From Streptomyces sp. NBC_00414 (GTDB lineage Bacteria > Actinomycetota > Actinomycetes > Streptomycetales > Streptomycetaceae), in NCBI RefSeq assembly GCF_036038375.1, contig NZ_CP107935.1, forward strand, positions 930,001-994,000: DNA of 64,000 nucleotides, read 5' to 3'. Under the pieces are notes generated by a model. That model did not search any database. It saw nothing but the letters and a program-made list of their open reading frames with translations, and was not told the DNA's origin. This document shows, one piece after another, positions 36,133-44,006 of the stretch. The first letter of the stretch is position 1, and each line of letters opens with the position of its first letter. The translations under genes were made by a program, and so were the position numbers.

Positions 36133-36433
36133 GGCTCGGTACCTCGGGATTCGGGAGGGGGTTTCCCGAGCGGGGCTCGGGAGGGGCGACAGGAGTCCGG
36201 GAGGGCGGACAGGAGTCTCGGGAAGGGCAGCAGAAACGCACTTTACTGGGCGCCGACCTGCGGACCTGCGCTCGGGTGCACATCTCCGGCTTCCGTATCG
36301 GATGCTGCTTTCCGCACCTTGTGCGGTGCGGCTGCCGATATCTCAGCTCCGTCCGGTCGACCCGCGCCATGGCCCTCCCCACCATCAGGGCTGGACCCAG
36401 GCCATCCACCCCACCGGGCCGAAGGGAGTCAGC
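36133..36433. other. Divergent intergenic region between cobL and the hydratase gene
   Basis: These 301 bases have no gene. Next to cobL is a twice-repeated 20-base unit rich in GGGAG (about 36177-36226). A small hairpin, CCGCACC/GGTGCGG with a six-base loop, lies at 36312-36331. I see no cobalamin riboswitch here, so cobL-cobM are not under the same switch as cobN. Both promoters must lie in this region. Confidence 0.5.
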
Positions 36434-37213
36434 ATGAGCTGGACCATCGAGCGGCGTGGCCGTGTTGCCGTCGTGACGATGACGACCAACCCGGTCAACG
36501 CGCAGAACCGCGCCTTCTTCGCCGACCTGCACGACGCGTTCGACCGGCTCGAACGTGATCACGCGGAGTCCCCCGTCGTACTGACCGGCACCGGCGCCCG
36601 TTTCTCCGCCGGCCTCGATCTGGGCGAGCACTTCCCGCTCTTCGCCGGCGCTCCGGAAGCCGTCGCGTCCTGGTTCCAGGACTACCGGGCCACGAACATG
36701 CGGCTGTTCACCTACCCGCGCCCCACGGTCGCCGCGGTCAACGGCCACGCCTTCGCCGGCGGACTGATCACCGCCGCCGCCTGCGACCACCGGGTGGCGG
36801 TGGCCGAGGGGGCCCGCTTCGGACTCAACGAGGTGCCGATCGGCATCCCCATGCCCGCGGTGTACGTACGCATCCTCGCCCACGCCTGGGGCGATCCCGT
36901 CGCGTCCCGCGCCTGCCGGCGCGGGGAGATCTTCACCCCGGACCAGGCGCACGCCCTGGGCATGGTGCACGAGTTGGCGCCGGCCGAGGAGTTGCTGGAC
37001 CGGGCCGTCGCCGTCGCCGAGGAGACGCCCGAGGACTGCGCCGAGCAGTACGCGTTCACGAAGCGGGCCTGCCAGGCCGTCACCCTGCGCGACATCGCCG
37101 AACTCGCCGCCCCGCTCGACACCGAGCTGCCCGGCCTCATCACGAACGAGCGCGCCCGGCACGCCCACCGCCGGTACTGGCAGCGGCTCAAGGGGCGCCC
37201 GGCACCGTGGTGA
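36434..37213 (+). CDS. Enoyl-CoA hydratase/isomerase family protein
   Basis: The 259-residue crotonase-fold protein has the oxyanion-hole segments GARFSAGLDLGEHFP and AVNGHAFAGGLITAAACDHRVAVAEGARFGLNEVPIGI. Typical hydratases carry two catalytic glutamates: one lies in LNEVPIGI, while the other, normally in the segment after AFAGG, is not obvious, so an isomerase or other crotonase activity is possible. AAGGGA precedes the ATG by seven bases. It stands between the cobalamin cluster and a two-component system, with no functional link visible to either. Confidence 0.88.
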   Translation: MSWTIERRGRVAVVTMTTNPVNAQNRAFFADLHDAFDRLERDHAESPVVLTGTGARFSAGLDLGEHFPLFAGAPEAVASWFQDYRATNMRLFTYPRPTVAAVNGHAFAGGLITAAACDHRVAVAEGARFGLNEVPIGIPMPAVYVRILAHAWGDPVASRACRRGEIFTPDQAHALGMVHELAPAEELLDRAVAVAEETPEDCAEQYAFTKRACQAVTLRDIAELAAPLDTELPGLITNERARHAHRRYWQRLKGRPAPW

Positions 37214-37258
37214 GGGCCGTCGGGCCCCGGTTTCCGCCCAGGCCCTAAGCTCCAGGTC

Positions 37259-37951
37259 ATGCGCGTACTGGTCTTGGAGGACGATCCCGATCTGGGGCCC
37301 GTCGTCGCAGCCCGACTTCGTGGCGCGGGGTTCGCGGTGGACCTCGCGCGGACGCTGGCCGAGGCGGATCTCAAGCTCTCGGTCAACAGCTACGACTGTG
37401 TCGTGGCCGACCGCTCGGTGCCGGACGGCGACTCGCTCACCCTGCTCGCCGAACACCGGCGGACGGGATCGGCCCTGCCCTTTCTGCTGCTGACGGCGCT
37501 GGACACGGTGAGCGACCGCGTGGCCGGCTTCGAACACGGGGCGGACGACTACCTGGTCAAGCCCTTCGCCTTCGCCGAACTGGTCGTACGGGTGCGGGCG
37601 CTGTGCCGCAGGGAGCAGCCCGCGCGGCTGCCGGTCCTGCGGGCGGGTGACCTGGAGGTCGACCTGCCGCGGCGCCGCGTGTCCAGGGCAGGGGTACTGC
37701 TGAGCCTGTCGGCCAAGGAGTTCTCGGTGCTGGAGGTGCTGATGCTGCGCGCCGGCGAGGTGGTGACACGCACCGAGCTGATCGAGCGCTGCTGGGACGA
37801 GGCGGGCGAGCCGATGTCCAACGTGGTGGACGTCCTGATCGGCCAGCTGCGACGGCGGCTCGGGCCGCCGGACCCGATCGGGACGGTGCGCGGTGTCGGC
37901 TACCGGCTGGGCGGCGCCGACCAGAACCCGGCCGCCGGGGCGCGGCCATGA
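37259..37951 (+). CDS. OmpR-family response regulator
   Basis: The 230-residue regulator has a receiver domain (1-115) with acidic pocket LEDD, phospho-acceptor Asp51 in CVVADRSVPDGDS, and the conserved Lys in YLVKPFAFAEL. A winged-helix output domain (about 125-220) includes LSLSAKEFSVLEVLMLRAGEVVTRTELIERCWDE and NVVDVLIGQLRRRLG. The stop overlaps the kinase start (ATGA), so regulator and kinase are made together. A likely target is the GH9 gene two positions downstream, or its own operon. Confidence 0.95.
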   Translation: MRVLVLEDDPDLGPVVAARLRGAGFAVDLARTLAEADLKLSVNSYDCVVADRSVPDGDSLTLLAEHRRTGSALPFLLLTALDTVSDRVAGFEHGADDYLVKPFAFAELVVRVRALCRREQPARLPVLRAGDLEVDLPRRRVSRAGVLLSLSAKEFSVLEVLMLRAGEVVTRTELIERCWDEAGEPMSNVVDVLIGQLRRRLGPPDPIGTVRGVGYRLGGADQNPAAGARP

Positions 37952-39372
37952 TCCGCCTCCGTCGCCCGGCGGTCGTGCCCTCCAAGTCACCCGCGGCAGC
38001 CGGGCCCGCCATGTCGCCGGCCGTCGCCCGGCTGCGGCGCACCCGTCGGACGATGACGCTCCTGTTCGCCTCGACGACCGCGGCCTGTCTTGTCGTACTC
38101 GCCACGGTCGCCGTCCGCATCGATTCCGATTCCCGTCGGTCGGGCCTCGACCACGAGGTCGGCAGCCGTGCCGTCGGCCTGTCCCGGGCGGTCTGGTTCG
38201 ACGAGGGGGCACTGCACCTGGAACCGCTGCGTGAGGACGAACTCGCCCGGAGCGCCGAGGTGTTGGCGGTCCTGCAGACGGCTCCGGGAGAGTCGCCGTC
38301 GGTGTGGAACGTCGTTCCCGCCCGTTCGGCACTGCCCGAGGAGGACTGGCTCGACCATGTCTGGCGGAGCGTCCTGGAGGAGCAGGAGACCGTCGTCCTC
38401 AGCGCCCCCTCCGAGAAGGGCGGGCGGCTGAGGTGGGCGGCGGCTCCCGTCTGGGACGGCGACCGGATCGGTGCGGCCGTGCTGGTCGGTACGGCACTGG
38501 CGCGCAGCGAACACGATCACGACCTCCTCGTCCGCTGGCTGGCACTCGGCTGCACGGCCCTGGTCTGCTGTGCGGCGGCCGTCGGGCACCTGTTGTCCGG
38601 CCGGGCCATGCGTCCCGCTCTGCTCGGGCTGGGGCAGCAGGAGCAGTTCCTGGCCGAGGCCGCGCACGAGCTGCGTACACCGCTGGCGACACTCCGGCTC
38701 GTGGTGGAGCGGGACGGTTCATCCGCCGAGACCCTGCGGCTGGTGGACCGGCTGAGCCGACTGGTCACCGGGCTGCTGACCAGGGCCCGCACGGAGGCCG
38801 GCACCCAGCGGGTCGAACTGGTGCCCCTGCGCCTCGACCAGCTGGTGGAGACCACGGTCGAGGAGTTGCCGGACCACGAGTACGTCACGGTGAGCTCCGA
38901 GCCGGTGGTGGTGCTCGGGGATCCCGACCTGCTGGCCCAGGCCGTACGGAACCTGGTGGAGAACGCCCAACGGCACGGCGGCCCGGCCGGCTCGCCCGTG
39001 GAGGTCACGGTCACACCCGGCCTCGTCACGGTCCGGGACCACGGATCGGGCGTACCGCCCGCGGACCGGGAGCGGGTGTTCGCCCGGGGGGTCACGGGGG
39101 GATCCGGAGCGGCCTCGGGGGCGACGGCCGTCTCTGGGGCAGCAGCCGTCTCGGGTCCCTCTGCCGTCTCTGGGGCAGCAGCAGCCCCGGAAGCGGGGAC
39201 AGGCGCGGGGCTCGCCATCGTCCGCTGGGTCGCCGAGTTGCACCACGGCAGCGCCCGCCTCACGGGCGCTCCCGGCGGGGGCCTGCTCGCCGAGCTGCGG
39301 CTGCCGGGGCACCCCGCAGCCCGGACGCCCTCATCGTCATCTCATGAAAGCTCCGGCACCGTAGGCGCATGA
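37948..39372 (+). CDS. Sensor histidine kinase
   Basis: The 474-residue membrane kinase has TM1 at about 36-55 (MTLLFASTTAACLVVLATVAV), an extracellular sensor of about 130 residues, and TM2 at about 195-215 (LALGCTALVCCAAAVGHLL). The HisKA domain has phospho-acceptor His240 in AEAAHELRTPLATL. An HATPase domain follows with NLVENAQRHGG (N box) and VRDHGSGVPPADRERVF (G1). Between G1 and G2 lies an unusual Ala/Ser/Gly insertion encoded by 18-base repeats (AVSGAA-type units, about 39105-39190). G2 is GTGAGLAIVRWVAELHHG. Its stop overlaps the start of the GH9 gene. Confidence 0.94.
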   Translation: MIRLRRPAVVPSKSPAAAGPAMSPAVARLRRTRRTMTLLFASTTAACLVVLATVAVRIDSDSRRSGLDHEVGSRAVGLSRAVWFDEGALHLEPLREDELARSAEVLAVLQTAPGESPSVWNVVPARSALPEEDWLDHVWRSVLEEQETVVLSAPSEKGGRLRWAAAPVWDGDRIGAAVLVGTALARSEHDHDLLVRWLALGCTALVCCAAAVGHLLSGRAMRPALLGLGQQEQFLAEAAHELRTPLATLRLVVERDGSSAETLRLVDRLSRLVTGLLTRARTEAGTQRVELVPLRLDQLVETTVEELPDHEYVTVSSEPVVVLGDPDLLAQAVRNLVENAQRHGGPAGSPVEVTVTPGLVTVRDHGSGVPPADRERVFARGVTGGSGAASGATAVSGAAAVSGPSAVSGAAAAPEAGTGAGLAIVRWVAELHHGSARLTGAPGGGLLAELRLPGHPAARTPSSSSHESSGTVGA

Positions 39373-41330
39373 ACCCTCCGCGCACACCCAGGCTGTTGGT
39401 CACCGCAGCCGCGGGACTCGGCACCCTGCTCATCGCCGCGGGCCTGCACGGCCTGCCCTTCGGCGGCGGTGCCGGGTCTCCGACCGAGGTGGCGGTGCGG
39501 GTCGACCAGGTCGGCTACGTGCGCGGCGAGACGAAGCGGGCCTACGTCATGGGGCCCACGGCGGCACTCGCGGGAGCCCGCTACAAGGTCGTCGACGCCA
39601 AGAACGCGGTGGTGACGGCGGGGCGGCTCGGAGCCGTCACCGGCCGCTGGAACGCCAAGTACCCCTCGGTCCGTACCGTCGACCTCTCCGCGCTGGACAC
39701 CCCCGGCACGTACCGCATCGTCCTGGCCGGGACCGCGGCCGGCCGCTCGCCCGCCTTCCGGATCGCCGGGGCCCGCGCGCTGATGACCCCGCTCGTACGC
39801 GACAACGTCCGCTTCCTTCAGGCGCAACGCGACGGCGCCGACGTGATCGCCGACGGCCCCCGGCACATGCTGCGGCACGGGCCCTCCCATCTGGCCGACC
39901 GGGAAGCGACCGTCTACGCCCCGCCCGAGTACGACGAGGAGGGCACCGAGCTGCTCGACGAGGAGCTGACCCCGACCGGCGAACAGGTCGACGTCTCGGG
40001 CGGCTGGTTCGACGCGGGGGATTTCCTCAAGTTCACCGGCACCACCTCCTATTCGGTCGCCGAACTCCTGCTCGCGCAGCGCGACCTGCCCGGTATGACG
40101 GAGCTGTCCGCCGAGGCCTCGCACGGACTGGCCTGGCTGGACAGGATGTGGGACGGGGACAGCGAGACCCTCTACGTACAGGTCGGCATCGGTGCGGGCA
40201 ACGAGGCCGTACGGACGGATCACGACGTGTGGCGGCTGCCTGAGGCCGACGACCGGCTCGACGTGTCACCCGGTGACCCGGACTACACCATCAAGCACCG
40301 GCCGGTCTTCCGCGCGGCCGAGCCGGGCGAGGCGATCAGCCCCAGCCTGGCGGGACGGGTGGCCGCCGCCTTCGCCCTCGCCGCCCAGCGCGCGGCCGAC
40401 ACGGATCCGGAGAAGGCCCGGGACTGGCTGGACAAGGCCGCCGCCGTCTACGACCTGGCCGAGACCGAGCCCGACCCCGACGAGCCGCCCCTCACCGCGA
40501 TCCCGGGCACCTTCTATCCCGAGGACTCCTGGCAGGACGACATGGAGTTCGGCGGCGCCGAACTGGCCCTGGCCGCACGGGAGCTGGGGGACGACCGGGA
40601 GAACGACTGGGCCGACGCCGCGGCCGGCTGGGCCGGGAACTACCTGGACTCCGACGTCAAGGGCACCCTCAACGTGGCCGACGTCAGCGCCCTGGCCCAC
40701 GTGGACCTGGCCACCGTCCTGGACGGCTCCCGGATCAACGGGATCGGGGCCGCGGACCTGTACGAGGATCTGCGCCGCCAGTTGGAGGACGGTGTCGCCC
40801 GCGCCGGGCACGACCCGTTCGGCGCAGGCGCCGTCTACGACGACTTCGACGCCGTCCCGCACACCTTCGGCCTTGTGGCCACCGCCCGCCTCTACGCCAA
40901 GGCCACCGGGGACACCCGCTACGCGGCTTTCGCCGGCCGGCAGCGGGGGTGGGCCCTCGGCGCCAACCCCTGGGGGACCAGCTTCGTGATCGGCGCGGGT
41001 GAGGTCTACCCGCACTGCCCGGAACACCAGTTGGCCAACCTCGCGGGCAGCCATGACGGGACGGGCGCCATCCTGCGGGGCGCCGTGGTCAACGGCCCCA
41101 ACGCCGCTGCGAAACTGGAGGAGTTGAACAGCTTTCCCACGATGAGGAAATGCGCGGCCGCCCCGCCCTCCGGAGCCTGGACCGACTTCGACGGCAAGGG
41201 TTCGCGGTACCTGGACGACGTGGGTGCCTGGCAGACCGTGGAGCCCTCGCTGGACTTCACCACGACGGCACTGCTGGCCTTCGCGCTCACCGCACAGAGC
41301 GCGCAGGCCACACAGGCCGTCGACCAATAG
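39369..41330 (+). CDS. Secreted glycoside hydrolase family 9 enzyme (cellulase-like)
   Basis: The 653-residue protein starts with a hydrophobic signal or anchor (LLVTAAAGLGTLLIAAGLHGLPF). A CelD-type Ig domain follows at about 40-140 (VRVDQVGYVRGETKRAYVMG). The GH9 (alpha/alpha)6 barrel has the catalytic aspartates in VSGGWFDAGDFLKF and matching segments PEDSWQDDMEFGGAELALAAREL, ALGANPWGTSFVIG and CPEHQLANLAGS. The C-terminal acid is in TVEPSLDFTTTALLAFALT. GH9 enzymes are mostly endoglucanases; some cut chitosan oligomers or xyloglucan. The ATG overlaps the kinase stop, an unusual coupling of a polysaccharidase to its probable sensor. Confidence 0.9.
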   Translation: MNPPRTPRLLVTAAAGLGTLLIAAGLHGLPFGGGAGSPTEVAVRVDQVGYVRGETKRAYVMGPTAALAGARYKVVDAKNAVVTAGRLGAVTGRWNAKYPSVRTVDLSALDTPGTYRIVLAGTAAGRSPAFRIAGARALMTPLVRDNVRFLQAQRDGADVIADGPRHMLRHGPSHLADREATVYAPPEYDEEGTELLDEELTPTGEQVDVSGGWFDAGDFLKFTGTTSYSVAELLLAQRDLPGMTELSAEASHGLAWLDRMWDGDSETLYVQVGIGAGNEAVRTDHDVWRLPEADDRLDVSPGDPDYTIKHRPVFRAAEPGEAISPSLAGRVAAAFALAAQRAADTDPEKARDWLDKAAAVYDLAETEPDPDEPPLTAIPGTFYPEDSWQDDMEFGGAELALAARELGDDRENDWADAAAGWAGNYLDSDVKGTLNVADVSALAHVDLATVLDGSRINGIGAADLYEDLRRQLEDGVARAGHDPFGAGAVYDDFDAVPHTFGLVATARLYAKATGDTRYAAFAGRQRGWALGANPWGTSFVIGAGEVYPHCPEHQLANLAGSHDGTGAILRGAVVNGPNAAAKLEELNSFPTMRKCAAAPPSGAWTDFDGKGSRYLDDVGAWQTVEPSLDFTTTALLAFALTAQSAQATQAVDQ

Positions 41331-41606
41331 ACGGCTGCGCGGTCGTTGTCGAGGACGACGAGCGTTTACCGGTCGTCGTGCGTGGTCTCGCCGTCGAACC
41401 ACATGCGCGTGACCGAGATCAGCTGCCCGTCCGGAGACCGGTCGACGCCGCACACGGACCGACGACCACCGCGTCCTCGGCGGACTCTGCGGCACGACCG
41501 AGCCACGGACCGGCCGCAGACCGGCCGCAGACCGGCCAGGCACCCAGCCATGGAATCATCGGTCCGCCGGATCGGAACCCGACCTTCGCTAGGAGCGACA
41601 GCGGAC
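41331..41606. other. Intergenic region before the methyltransferase gene
   Basis: No complete gene is seen. An 11-base unit, ACCGGCCGCAG, is repeated about three times near 41511-41540. On the minus strand a short frame ending VTRMWFDGETTHDDR (stop at about 41366) looks like the tail of an NTF2/SnoaL-like protein, but its upstream part is arginine-rich nonsense. It may be a gene remnant. Confidence 0.4.
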
Positions 41607-42473
41607 ATGACCACCGACTGGGAGTGGGACGACACGCTGTTCCTGGGCTCGGCCGCCTACTACAAGCGCGGGAGGCTCCCCTACGCCCCCGGGCTGGCGG
41701 ACGCGCTCGCCGAAGTCCTGGAACTCGACGGGCGGGGACGCCTCATGGACGTGGGTTGCGGACCCGGCACCGTGGCCCTGAGCCTGGCGCACCTGTTCAG
41801 CGAGATCGTCGGCGTGGACCCGGACCGCGGCATGATCGCCGAAGCCACCCGTGAGGCCGCCGAGCGCGAGGTGAGCGGCAAGTCGCGGTGGGTGCGGGCG
41901 CGGGCCGAGGAACTGCCCGCCGGTCTCGGAACGTTCACCGTCGCCACCTTCGCCCAGTCCTTCCACTGGATGGACCGCGACCTGGTGGCGGCGACCGTCA
42001 GGAACATGCTCCGGCCGGGCGGGGCACTGGTGCACGTCTCCGACGTGAAAACGGATGTGCGGACGGATGCACGGACGCAGACCCGAACCGCCGACGGTCT
42101 TCCGCATCCGGCGCCGCCCCGTACGGCTCTGAAGGAGTTGGTCGGTCGCTACCTGGGGCCGGTACGTCGGGCCGGTCAGGGGGTGCTGCCGCACGGCACG
42201 CCCGGCAACGAGGCGGCGGTGTTCGCCCGGGCGGGATTCACCGGTCCGCAGCGGCACGTCGTCCCCGGCGGACAGTCCCTGGAGCGCACGACGGACGACG
42301 TCGTCGCGGAGGTCTTCTCGATGTCGTCCTCGGCCCCTCACCTGTTCGGCACCCGCCGGGACGAATTCGAGGCAGACGTACGGCTACTGCTGCGCGAGGT
42401 CTCCCCCACGGGCCGCTTCTCCGAACGCCGGCCGGGCACCGAGCTCTCCGTCTGGTGGAGAGACCCTCACTGA
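41607..42473 (+). CDS. SAM-dependent methyltransferase
   Basis: The 288-residue class I methyltransferase has motif I LMDVGCGPGTVALSLAHLF, an acidic residue at the end of strand 2 (IVGVDPDRGMIAEA), and the motif FTVATFAQSFHWMDRDLVAATVRNMLRPGGALVHVSD, which marks the Methyltransf_11/UbiE-like group. A short Thr/Asp-rich insertion (VKTDVRTDARTQTRTADG) follows strand 5. AGGAG lies eleven bases before the ATG. The substrate is unknown. A 30-base tandem repeat begins right after its stop. Confidence 0.88.
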   Translation: MTTDWEWDDTLFLGSAAYYKRGRLPYAPGLADALAEVLELDGRGRLMDVGCGPGTVALSLAHLFSEIVGVDPDRGMIAEATREAAEREVSGKSRWVRARAEELPAGLGTFTVATFAQSFHWMDRDLVAATVRNMLRPGGALVHVSDVKTDVRTDARTQTRTADGLPHPAPPRTALKELVGRYLGPVRRAGQGVLPHGTPGNEAAVFARAGFTGPQRHVVPGGQSLERTTDDVVAEVFSMSSSAPHLFGTRRDEFEADVRLLLREVSPTGRFSERRPGTELSVWWRDPH

Positions 42474-42482
42474 GGCACCCTC

Positions 42483-42600
42483 CACACCGGCACCGTCCAC
42501 AGCGACGCTCTGCACACCGGCACCCTCCACAGCGACGCCTTGCACACCGGCACCCTCCACACAGCCGCCCTGCCCACCGGCGCCCTCACCCAGCCGCCCT
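42483..42600. repeat. 30-base tandem repeat between methyltransferase and lacI-type genes
   Basis: About four units of the form CACACCGGCACCCTCCACAG plus ten further bases follow each other head to tail at 42483, 42513, 42543 and 42573. The first two differ at three positions and the later ones are more diverged. They fill the whole gap between two convergent genes and touch the LacI stop codon. Neither strand has a hairpin typical of a terminator here. Confidence 0.88.
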
Positions 42601-43626
42601 TCACCCCGCGGGCGGATCCGCCCGCGTGCTCTCGCGTACGACCAGTTCGTACCCCGCGATGAGTCGCGTGTGGGGGGCCTCCGCGTCGGTGGTGATCCGG
42701 TGCAGCACGGCGTCCACCGCCAGTTCGGCGATCTCCCGCTTGTCCGGTGACACCGTGGTCAGCGACGGCACGCTGTAGCGGGTCTCCTGGATGTCGTCGA
42801 AGCCCACGACCGCCAGGTCCCGCGGCACCCGCAGACCGTGTTCGTGCGCCGCGCGCACCGCGCCGGAGGCGAGCAGGTCGCTGAAGCAGAAGACCGCGTC
42901 CGGCGGGTCGTCCAGAGCGAGCAGGACCCGCATGGCGGCGGCTCCGTCGGCGCGGGTGAACTCCCCGGTGTCCGGGACGAGCCGGGGGTCGTGCGGCACA
43001 CCCGCGGCGTGCAGGGCGGTCAGGAAGCCGTGCATGCGCTGCACCGTCGTGGCGTGGGCCCGGTCCGAGGGCTGGCCGATGACGCCGATGCGCCGCCGGC
43101 CGAGCTGGAGCAGGTGCTCGGTCGCCTCGCGCGCCGCCGCGGAGTTGTCGATCAGTACGTGGTCGGCCGGGATCTTGTACGACTGCTCGCCCAGGAGGAC
43201 GAGCGGTACGCGGCGCTCGCGGTTGGCGAGCATCGTCTCGTCGAGGCAGAGCGGGCTGAGCAGGACTCCGTCGATGAGCGGGTCGCTGAGTCCGCAGGCG
43301 ATGCGCAGTTCCTCGGCGGGGTCTCCGCCGGTGTCCTCGATGAGGACCGTGCAGCCGCGCTTCTTGGCGGCCGCGATGACCTCGGCGGCGAGTTCCGCGA
43401 AGTACGGTGCGACCAGTTCGGGCACGGCCAGCGCGATGATGCCGCTGCGGCCCGTGCGCAGATGGCGGGCGGAGGCGTTGGGCTGGTAGTCGAGTTCGGC
43501 TATGGCGCGCAGTACCCGTTCCCGGGTCTGTTCCGCGACGCGGACCTCGCCCCGGACGACGTTCGAGACCGTCTTGATCGATACGCCCGCACGCTCGGCG
43601 ACGTCCTTGAGGCGTGCACCTGCCAT
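42601..43626 (-). CDS. LacI-family repressor of the arabinan locus
   Basis: The 341-residue LacI protein has the N-terminal helix-turn-helix with hinge (RLKDVAERAGVSIKTVSNVVRGEVRVAEQTRERVLRAIAELDYQPNASARHLRTGRSG). A periplasmic-binding-like sensor follows (IIALAVPELVAPYFAELAAEVIAAAKKRGCTVLIED, PDAVFCFSDLLASGAVRAAHEHGLRVPRDLAVVGFDDI). It is divergent from the sugar-binding protein gene. The three CAACGTTG palindromes between them are its likely operators. The inducer is probably arabinose or an arabino-oligosaccharide, inferred from the GH51 and GH93-like genes. Confidence 0.93.
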   Translation of the reverse strand: MAGARLKDVAERAGVSIKTVSNVVRGEVRVAEQTRERVLRAIAELDYQPNASARHLRTGRSGIIALAVPELVAPYFAELAAEVIAAAKKRGCTVLIEDTGGDPAEELRIACGLSDPLIDGVLLSPLCLDETMLANRERRVPLVLLGEQSYKIPADHVLIDNSAAAREATEHLLQLGRRRIGVIGQPSDRAHATTVQRMHGFLTALHAAGVPHDPRLVPDTGEFTRADGAAAMRVLLALDDPPDAVFCFSDLLASGAVRAAHEHGLRVPRDLAVVGFDDIQETRYSVPSLTTVSPDKREIAELAVDAVLHRITTDAEAPHTRLIAGYELVVRESTRADPPAG

Positions 43627-44006
43627 GGTGGTCGCCCCTCCCTCCCCCGACTTCCTTCCGGCCGGCAGCCGACGACGAACAGCGACGACAGACAGCCGAC
43701 GCCCGACGACCGACGGCTGACAGTCGACAGCCGCCCTCCGCGCCGATTCGTCACGCGTACCGGTCCGGTGTGCTGCTCAGCGTAAGCCATGTTCCAACGT
43801 TGTAATAGCTTCGCTTCCCAGTTGGGCGATATGGGCCGTTATCGCATCGACGGCCCGTCGAACAGGAAGTTCGTGCAGAAGTGTTGACGCCACATTTCCC
43901 CGGGGATACAACGTTGTAACCGCCTCAGCCCAGCGACCGAGCGGATCAGTCCGGTCGCACATTCCAACGTTGTACTTACCTGAGTTTTCCTGCCGTGGAA
44001 GGACGC
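43627..44006. promoter_or_regulatory. Divergent control region of the arabinan locus with three LacI operators
   Basis: This 380-base gap is less GC-rich than its surroundings. It contains three copies of the palindrome CAACGTTG at 43795-43802, 43909-43916 and 43975-43982, the middle one extended to ACAACGTTGT. The first faces the LacI gene, and the second and third face the transport genes. Spacing of 114 and 66 bases would allow looping. The part nearest lacI (about 43670-43740) carries CGACAG/CGACGA short repeats. Confidence 0.78.
43884..43912 (+). promoter_or_regulatory. Probable promoter of the arabinan transport operon
   Basis: TTGACG at 43884-43889 and TACAAC at 43907-43912 are separated by 17 bases, a good match to a vegetative Streptomyces promoter. 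The operator ACAACGTTGT (43908-43917) overlaps the -10 element, so bound LacI protein would exclude RNA polymerase. Confidence 0.6.

Noticed and set aside
36133..36433. Second cobalamin riboswitch upstream of cobL
   Set aside because: I looked for the GCCACTG box and the aptamer core on the minus strand and found neither.
41366..41635. Minus-strand frame ending VTRMWFDGETTHDDR, like an NTF2/SnoaL tail
   Set aside because: Only about 30 residues look real; the rest is arginine-rich and there is no start. It is too short to call a gene.
42483..42600. Regular 30-base units suggestive of a CRISPR array
   Set aside because: Units are directly adjacent with no unique spacers and no cas genes nearby; it is a simple tandem repeat.
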